NCBI RefSeq assembly: GCF_000003605.2 | Contig: NW_003137828.1 | Span: 818,363-843,131, forward strand | DNA from: Saccoglossus kowalevskii | Lineage: Eukaryota > Hemichordata > Enteropneusta > Harrimaniidae | Direction of reading: 5' to 3' | DNA: 24,769 nt | Shown here: piece by piece, positions 23,501-24,769 of the stretch | How positions within the stretch are numbered: the stretch's first letter is position 1 | Layout of the letters: every line of letters begins with the position of its first letter | The notes under the pieces: generated by a model | Databases searched by the model: none | Seen by the model: only the letters and a program-made list of their open reading frames with translations | Told to the model about the DNA's origin: nothing | Position numbers and translations under genes: made by a program

Positions 23501-23761
23501 TTTTGACCATTGATTTATTGTATGTTCTTTCATTTATACTAAATTTCTACATGTACCTATAATTTGTGTGTGAGGTCTAAATATCTTCTGCCTAGAAATG
23601 TCCAAGATGCAAGACGAACAGACACGCACACAAAGGTCTAGCAAACTAAATTATTTGGACATACCATTTGATAGATTTCTTTTTTTAAGATGTGTTACAA
23701 TACTGTTCTTTTTAAAGAGAGTTACAGCTGCAGGGAATGCACTTTTAATGAATGAAGGCAT
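2341..23761 (-). CDS. psuG-psuK: Bifunctional pseudouridine-5'-phosphate glycosidase / pseudouridine kinase, 17 coding exons, complete
   Basis: Reading 5' to 3' on the minus strand, the coding exons are 23761-23665, 22621-22510, 21202-21028, 20591-20480, 19356-19250, 18092-17966, 17174-17054, 14227-14142, 11836-11625, 10791-10725, 9644-9550, 8061-7933, 7361-7247, 6212-6066, 5405-5260, 4600-4515 and 2542-2341. All introns are GT-AG and all phases match, giving 711 residues. The N-terminal half carries the PsuG family blocks. Compared with E. coli PsuG, the catalytic residues appear to be E55 (E31), K116 (K93), H160 (H137), D172 (D149) and K189 (K166, which forms the ribose adduct). The C-terminal half is a PfkB kinase with GGVGRNLA at 398-405 and the anion-hole/base motif SGAGD at 640-644. 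The kinase makes pseudouridine 5'-phosphate and the glycosidase splits it to uracil and ribose 5-phosphate. Residues 1-39 contain no acidic residue and many basic and hydroxyl ones, which suggests a mitochondrial leader (inference). The length matches known eukaryotic PsuG-PsuK fusions. Confidence 0.94.
2546..2614. repeat. (AAATAAACGA)n / (AAAT)n microsatellite at the exon 17 acceptor
   Basis: On the minus strand this tract reads TTTATTTATTCGTTTATT and similar, ending in the TTTTTTTTAG acceptor of exon 17. It supplies the entire polypyrimidine region, so length changes could alter splicing. Confidence 0.8.
3959..4091. mobile_element. Small TA-flanked foldback MITE
   Basis: The arms TAAGGTTATTACAAAGATAC (from 3959) and its inverse (ending 4091) match over about 31 bp with two mismatches. 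TA at both ends fits a Tc1/mariner-type target. The element is 133 bp, non-coding, in intron 16. Confidence 0.7.
4515..4600 (-). CDS. Coding exon 16: PfkB catalytic SGAGD
   Basis: This exon encodes residues 617-644 and ends in [12 protein letters not shown] is the second PfkB signature: the glycines form the anion hole and D644 is the expected catalytic base. The acceptor is GTTCATTAG and the donor is TTG|GTATGT, phase 2. Confidence 0.94.
5260..5405 (-). CDS. Coding exon 15: PfkB kinase ATP-binding strands
   Basis: This exon encodes residues 568-616, with [14 protein letters not shown], the V-T-x-G-x-x-G-v strand-turn that lines the ATP pocket. The acceptor is CTCCCCAG, with a (TGAT)n microsatellite about 25 bp upstream of it. 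The donor is AAG|GTATGT, phase 0. Confidence 0.93.
5406..6065. other. Intron 14, with NRF1-like inverted motifs
   Basis: Two GCGCATGTGCG-like sites lie in inverted orientation: TGCGCATGTGCGAC near 5627-5640 and CGCACATGCGTG near 5841-5852. The second is followed by GGCGCGATG and a TTTAAAGGGC segment. A 93-codon minus frame spans the interval but I recognise nothing in it. Confidence 0.35.
5429..5456. repeat. (TGAT)n microsatellite
   Basis: About seven TGAT/ATTG units lie 24 bp upstream (minus strand) of the exon 15 acceptor, in the zone where the branch point should be. Confidence 0.85.
6066..6212 (-). CDS. Coding exon 14: PfkB kinase, WFEPT and PN-x-x-EL
   Basis: This exon encodes residues 519-567. 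VWFEPT is diagnostic of pseudouridine kinases among the PfkB enzymes, and YISPNVNEL (N547, E550) is the PN-x-x-E motif associated with the Mg/ATP site. The acceptor is TTGTAG and the donor is ACAG|GTAGGT, phase 1. Confidence 0.94.
6213..7246. other. Intron 13, nothing recognised
   Basis: AT-rich intron sequence without a coding block, a strong inverted repeat or a recognisable element. Confidence 0.6.
7247..7361 (-). CDS. Coding exon 13: PfkB kinase, DANL strand
   Basis: This exon encodes residues 481-518, including [11 protein letters not shown], the central Rossmann-like strand and its D-x-N motif. The acceptor is CATAATAG and the donor is CCTG|GTGAGT, phase 1. Confidence 0.92.
7933..8061 (-). 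CDS. Coding exon 12: PfkB lid and substrate strand region
   Basis: This exon encodes residues 438-480, with [20 protein letters not shown] then MEVNAAMTP. This matches the T-x-x-Y-x-x-V-L-d-x-x-G-e strands of PsuK-type kinases. The donor is TTA|GTAAGT, phase 0. Confidence 0.92.
8243..8465. mobile_element. Foldback MITE with ~55-bp TIRs and 10-bp target duplication
   Basis: The element is 8253-8455 (203 bp), starting CAATCTGATAAAAATAAGAT and ending in the inverse sequence. The arms run about 55 bp with a few mismatches and include (TA)n tracts. The direct repeats TTATTGGCAC at 8243-8252 and 8456-8465 are identical. The interior is non-coding. The 10-bp duplication again suggests a Mutator-like source, but the termini differ from those of the intron 8 element. 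It lies in intron 11. Confidence 0.88.
8585..8760. repeat. Interspersed repeat with two internal direct copies
   Basis: ACCAAGATCTG followed by AACAGCAGAAA at 8597-8627 recurs as ACCAAGATTTG and AACAGCAGAAA at 8728-8756, 131 bp apart. This is a short tandem-type interspersed repeat in intron 11 without coding content. Confidence 0.5.
9550..9644 (-). CDS. Coding exon 11: PfkB kinase
   Basis: This exon encodes residues 406-437 and includes the family-typical [10 protein letters not shown], which follows the first signature in ribokinase-like enzymes. The acceptor is CCACCAG and the donor is ATT|GTGAGT, phase 0. Confidence 0.92.
9645..10724. other. Intron 10, nothing recognised
   Basis: AT-rich intron. 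A 116-codon plus-strand frame at 10153-10503 is long for this composition but matches no family and lacks splice or promoter support. Confidence 0.55.
10725..10791 (-). CDS. Coding exon 10: PfkB N-terminal signature
   Basis: This exon encodes residues 384-405, [20 protein letters not shown] then [10 protein letters not shown] is the first PfkB signature, in which a Gly-Gly-x-Gly-x-Asn binds the nucleoside sugar. The acceptor is TTTTTTAG and the donor is GCAG|GTAGGA, phase 1. Confidence 0.94.
11625..11836 (-). CDS. Coding exon 9: end of PsuG, linker and start of PfkB kinase
   Basis: This exon encodes residues 313-383. [20 protein letters not shown] ends the glycosidase, and N313 probably corresponds to the conserved Asn near the E. 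coli C terminus. Residues 335-361 form a charged, Asn/Lys/Asp-rich linker. [13 protein letters not shown] begins the kinase fold. The domain junction lies inside this exon, not at an intron. The donor is ATG|GTGAGT, phase 0. Confidence 0.93.
12600..12958. repeat. Two diverged copies of a ~110-bp unit
   Basis: Segments starting near 12600 (CATGCACCTGTAGCCC) and 12843 (GGTGTGCATCTGTAACC) share CTGTANCC, AATATNAT, AAATCACC or TAATCACC, and GACACG in the same order. They are old copies of one interspersed family. The intron 8 transposon sits directly after the second copy. Confidence 0.45.
13171..13697. other. Assembly gap (527 N)
   Basis: The run of N lies between the two inverted arms of the intron 8 transposon. 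Long perfect inverted repeats often break short-read assembly, so the true length may differ. Open frames predicted across it are artefacts. Confidence 0.99.
13698..13931 (+). CDS. 3' end of an ORF inside the intron 8 transposon, C-x2-C motif
   Basis: A plus-strand frame runs open for 77 codons from the edge of the gap to TGA at 13929-13931. It contains [15 protein letters not shown] and then [11 protein letters not shown], with a basic tail rich in Lys, Arg and Ala. The layout (hydrophobic block, S-x-x-LC-x-x-C-x-x-K) resembles the second half of ZAD-like treble-clef zinc domains, in which a first C-x2-C would lie in the missing sequence. CCAAT and GACGTCA motifs at 13096-13122, just left of the gap, could be its promoter. 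Family assignment is tentative. Confidence 0.45.
   Translation, partial: NRLSNLIQCDVVKGATLSSHLCLVCKRKIDSAELKSANNVKQWREIVSHSNISQPVNERVKRAALKSPAKTKMARVT
14142..14227 (-). CDS. Coding exon 8: PsuG C-terminal block
   Basis: This exon encodes residues 284-312, with [20 protein letters not shown] and GKSLDA, a signature region near the end of PsuG. The acceptor TTAATTACAG at 14229-14228 was chosen over a nearer TGTAG because only it keeps frame and keeps GIVGKE. The donor is CAA|GTATCC, phase 1. A transposon target duplication begins 32 nt past this donor. Confidence 0.92.
14354..14868. repeat. Degenerate tandem repeat, about 130-160-bp monomers
   Basis: The block GAAGATATCANNANGAAATG recurs at 14396, 14524 and 14681, each followed by GAACAA and a GAGAGAGGTC-like segment. 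AAAATATCACTTTTNACCAA also recurs. It begins near ATAGCTCCGCTG and ends GATAAGCTCCGCTTG, probably the element borders. Intron 7. Confidence 0.65.
15615..15652. repeat. (TGTT)n-(TGCT)n-(TTTC) simple repeat
   Basis: The tract is GTTTGTTTGTTTG then CTTGCTTGCTT and TTCTTTTC. It is a compound microsatellite in intron 7 with no functional sign. Confidence 0.75.
15690..16376. mobile_element. Non-autonomous transposon with subterminal palindromic motif
   Basis: The ends share GTTGYGTTCACG in inverted orientation (left about 15690, right about 16376). The motif TTAGCACGGGCTAA occurs at 15800-15813 and 16313-16326, and its reverse complement TTAGCCCGTGCTAA at 16222-16235 and 16340-16353. A half-site lies at 16290. 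Subterminal repeats of this kind serve as transposase binding sites in hAT and CACTA elements. The segment is more CpG-rich than the surrounding intron 7. No convincing target duplication or coding frame was found. Confidence 0.65.
16513..17041. mobile_element. TTAA-flanked MITE next to the exon 7 donor
   Basis: Both ends read TTAAGGTAGAAGCCTACTC in inverted orientation (left 16513-16531, right 17023-17041), including the TTAA target. The 529-bp interior is AT-rich and non-coding. TTAA targets are used by piggyBac and Kolobok families, but the terminal bases are not the usual CCC of piggyBac, so I leave the class open. Only 12 nt separate it from the exon 7 5' splice site. Confidence 0.85.
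17054..17174 (-). CDS. Coding exon 7: PsuG helical segment
   Basis: This exon encodes residues 244-283 and includes [14 protein letters not shown] and the helix [12 protein letters not shown], both typical of PsuG. The donor is CACA|GTAAGT, phase 2. A TTAA-flanked transposon sits only 12 nt beyond this donor. Confidence 0.92.
17175..17965. other. Intron 6, nothing firmly recognised
   Basis: The intron contains somewhat GC-richer stretches (17280-17400 and 17800-17930) with CCAATCAGC and GGGGCGTGCG. No coding exon or paired termini could be supported. Opposing 60- and 71-codon frames at 17358-17573 look fortuitous. Confidence 0.45.
17966..18092 (-). CDS. Coding exon 6: PsuG middle
   Basis: This exon encodes residues 202-243, including [17 protein letters not shown], which corresponds to the Y-x-T-x-x-x-PAF-x-x-R region of PsuG. 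The acceptor is TTCTTTAG and the donor is ATAG|GTATTA, phase 1. Confidence 0.92.
18442..19281 (-). repeat. 20-copy minisatellite of the exon 5 end plus its 5' splice site
   Basis: There are twenty head-to-tail units: fifteen of 41 bp and five of 45 bp (units 1, 2, 4, 8 and 9 from the left). Read on the minus strand, each unit contains the codons for LDIGKTL and then TTG|GTGAGTTA, a strong 5' splice site. The unit nearest the gene (19241-19281) is the real exon 5 end. The 45-bp form differs from the 41-bp form by a 4-bp insertion and one nearby substitution. Differences among units are few (for example CAGTG/CAATG, CCC/CTC), so the array is young or homogenised. Reading past the true donor gives GTG AGT TAA, an immediate stop. 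Confidence 0.95.
19250..19356 (-). CDS. Coding exon 5: PsuG Schiff-base Lys; founder of the donor minisatellite
   Basis: This exon encodes residues 166-201, with [16 protein letters not shown] followed by [15 protein letters not shown]172 and K189 align with E. coli Asp149 and Lys166. It ends KTLEYL, and exon 6 continues ETEGV, matching the continuous EYLET of the family, so the donor used is the one nearest the exon (GT at 19249-19248). The last part of this exon and its donor have been copied in tandem into the intron. Confidence 0.93.
19551..19885. repeat. Inverted repeat pair in intron 4
   Basis: A ~39-bp segment at 19551-19591 reappears inverted at 19846-19885 with about three mismatches. 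The shared core is GGAATTAATTTT next to ACTTTATTTTAG. A related half-site (GTGAAAATAAAGTATT) lies near 19981-19997. This looks like a decayed MITE with ~255 bp between the arms. No target duplication was identified. Confidence 0.6.
20480..20591 (-). CDS. Coding exon 4: PsuG glycine-rich core
   Basis: This exon encodes residues 129-165. It contains GGTTVSGTM and [14 protein letters not shown], which are near-invariant PsuG blocks. H160 aligns with E. coli His137. The acceptor is CCCCTTTAG and the donor is CAA|GTAAGT, phase 1. Confidence 0.95.
20592..21027. other. Intron 3, nothing recognised
   Basis: A short AT-rich intron bounded by GT and AG on the minus strand, without repeats or open coding blocks. 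Confidence 0.6.
21028..21202 (-). CDS. Coding exon 3: PsuG, substrate and Lys region
   Basis: This exon encodes residues 71-128, including [16 protein letters not shown] and KVSRRDL. K116 in KVSRRD aligns with E. coli Lys93, a catalytic residue. The acceptor is TTTTTCTCAG and the donor is AAG|GTAGGT, phase 0. Confidence 0.94.
21203..22509. other. Intron 2, with a GC-richer repeat-like patch 21620-21880
   Basis: The patch carries GAGGCGCAGCGCCCTC (an imperfect palindrome) and CTTGGTGGCGCCACTG, and it differs in composition from the surrounding intron. It looks like an interspersed element, but termini and target duplications were not identified. The 98-codon open frame in it is not recognised. 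Confidence 0.4.
22510..22621 (-). CDS. Coding exon 2: PsuG N-terminal catalytic block
   Basis: This exon encodes residues 34-70 and includes [20 protein letters not shown], the best-conserved block of pseudouridine-5'-phosphate glycosidases. E55 corresponds to the catalytic Glu31 of the E. coli enzyme. The acceptor is TTATTACAG and the donor is AAG|GTATGC, phase 2. A 134-codon open frame on the opposite strand is a shadow of this exon. Confidence 0.93.
22622..23664. other. Intron 1, nothing recognised
   Basis: AT-rich intron with short homopolymer tracts only. No coding block and no clear inverted repeat were seen. Confidence 0.55.
23665..23761 (-). CDS. Coding exon 1: start codon and leader peptide
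   Basis: This exon encodes residues 1-32 plus the first base of codon 33, beginning [18 protein letters not shown]. An in-frame TGA lies three bases upstream of the ATG, so this is the first possible start in the exon. The segment is basic and lacks acidic residues, as mitochondrial presequences do. The donor is ATG|GTATGT, phase 1. It precedes the PsuG domain and has no counterpart in bacterial PsuG. Confidence 0.78.
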
Positions 23762-23794
23762 AGTTCACACTTTAGTCATCCACCCATTAATGTC

Positions 23795-23796
23795 CT
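23795..23796 (-). promoter_or_regulatory. Candidate 3' splice site of a 5'-UTR intron
   Basis: On the minus strand, a strong pyrimidine run ending CTTCTTTCTATAG lies 34 nt upstream of the ATG. It looks like a genuine acceptor, so the true transcription start may be further upstream. A possible partner donor is TGG|GTGAGTC with GT at 23983-23982. Both are inferred from motif only. Confidence 0.4.
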
Positions 23797-23799
23797 ATA

Positions 23800-24609
23800 G
23801 AAAGAAGAAGAGAAGCATTTTACAGACACTCTTAAGAAGTACTAGTAGTTGTCCAACAATTTCTCATGAATGAATGTGGGTGCTCCAAAGGTCCTATAGT
23901 CCAGGATAACAAAACAAAGGCTTGTCTGTAAACAATGACACGCTATGGCCATCTGACGTACGCATGCGTAGGTGACGACTCACCCACTTTAAATGTCTTA
24001 AAATTGACAATAAAGAACATGTAATCTGATCGACTGGGCAATATAATAACTCACTAAAGTATTGCTAATATATATGTTGCCCCCCCTCAATCACTGTGGA
24101 CAAATGCAAAATAGTAGTCAATTAGTGAAGCGCAACATTCAGACCAACTCTCACTCTCAGTCATTCCAGTCAGAGCCCACTTTAGGTCATTTTTTATTAT
24201 CCAGGAAACGTTCTGAGCGCCGCGCCTGTGGTCAGAGCGCGTTCAATCCAAAGTCTTAAATCTGAATTTAGCGATTGCGCCATTTAGAGCGAGATTCATT
24301 CTTTCATTCAATATACCTTTCATCTAACACCAATATAAACATCAAGTCGTTAATCAGATCGCAACAGAAATTCTTTACAAAGCAGACAACAGCAGACAAC
24401 CTGTGAACACATCCAACGTGTTTCTTGTACGGATTTGACCTTTGCACTCACCCTATTTGAGGGCGATATGTAAAATATTATTTTCAACCGAGTTAGGGGG
24501 CATCGATGTGTGTTGTTTTGGGGTCGCCGAAGGTCATCGTGTGGTTGTTTGTGTCCGGGTCTCAAGAAGTTGCGTGAGTTATAGTGGAGTTATAGTGCGA
24601 ATAATCACC
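23800..24609. promoter_or_regulatory. Probable divergent promoter region
   Basis: This segment separates the minus-strand PsuG-PsuK gene from a plus-strand first exon. It is richer in CpG than the surroundings, notably 23930-23980, 24190-24300 and 24460-24600. A 12-bp palindrome TACGCATGCGTA at 23959-23970 resembles an NRF1 site, next to a CRE-like TGACGTAC. No TATA box placed convincingly for either gene was seen. The head-to-head arrangement suggests shared regulation (inference). Confidence 0.45.
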
Positions 24610-24636
24610 ATGTTCAGTAATTGGCGCGACTGTCAG
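24610..24636 (+). CDS. First coding exon of an unidentified divergent gene (partial)
   Basis: ATG at 24610 in the context ATCACCATGT opens MFSNWRDCQ and is followed at once by a good donor, CAG|GTATGTGAAG. It is the first in-frame ATG after a TGA at 24436-24438. Upstream lie a minimal ATG-TAA at 24468-24473 and a 23-codon open frame from 24506, which would be upstream ORFs if the transcript starts above them. The rest of the gene is outside the window and nine residues are too few to assign a family. Confidence 0.4.
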
Positions 24637-24769
24637 GTATGTGAAGTTTAAAAACGAGGTGTTTTGTGGCTGCAATTATGATGCTACCAACGTATTCATT
24701 TCGGGTGGCCTGGTTGATGCGGGGTGGAAGTGGTGCCAGTAGTTGGGGTGGAGTCACAGTCACTTGGGG

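Noticed and set aside
1-24769. tRNA, rRNA or other structured RNA genes
   Set aside because: I scanned both strands by eye for box A/B-like promoters and cloverleaf arms and found nothing convincing. A covariance-model search would be needed to exclude them.

Overview
This is an AT-rich stretch of animal (invertebrate metazoan) nuclear DNA. It has long GT-AG introns, many short inverted-repeat transposons and microsatellites, and no bacterial-style gene packing. I cannot name the species. The repeat content looks like that of a marine invertebrate (mollusc, hemichordate or lancelet type), but that is only an impression.

One complete protein-coding gene fills almost the whole window. It lies on the minus strand from the ATG at 23761 to the stop at 2341. 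I could join 17 coding exons in which every splice site is GT-AG and every phase matches, giving 2136 nt and 711 residues. The protein is a fusion of pseudouridine-5'-phosphate glycosidase (PsuG, about residues 34-334) and a PfkB-family pseudouridine kinase (PsuK, about 362-690). A short charged linker joins the two domains, and a basic, probably mitochondrial, leader precedes them. The kinase half phosphorylates pseudouridine and the glycosidase half splits pseudouridine 5'-phosphate into uracil and ribose 5-phosphate, so one polypeptide carries the whole catabolic pathway.

The far right end (24610 onward, plus strand) holds what looks like the first coding exon of a second, divergently transcribed gene. 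About 850 bp of relatively CpG-rich DNA separates the two start codons and is the likely shared promoter.

The introns are the most unusual part. Intron 5 begins with a 20-copy minisatellite (18442-19281) whose unit is the 3' end of exon 5 plus its own 5' splice site, so the gene carries 20 tandem GTGAGT donors. Intron 8 contains a DNA transposon with perfect 71-bp inverted termini and a perfect 10-bp target duplication (12959-14109). It surrounds an assembly gap and the end of an open reading frame with a C-x2-C zinc-binding-like motif. Introns 7, 11 and 16 hold further inverted-repeat elements with recognisable target sites. The left 720 bp, downstream of the gene, is a degenerate ~150-bp tandem repeat rich in YY1-, ETS- and E-box-like motifs, ending in two GC-rich hairpin units.
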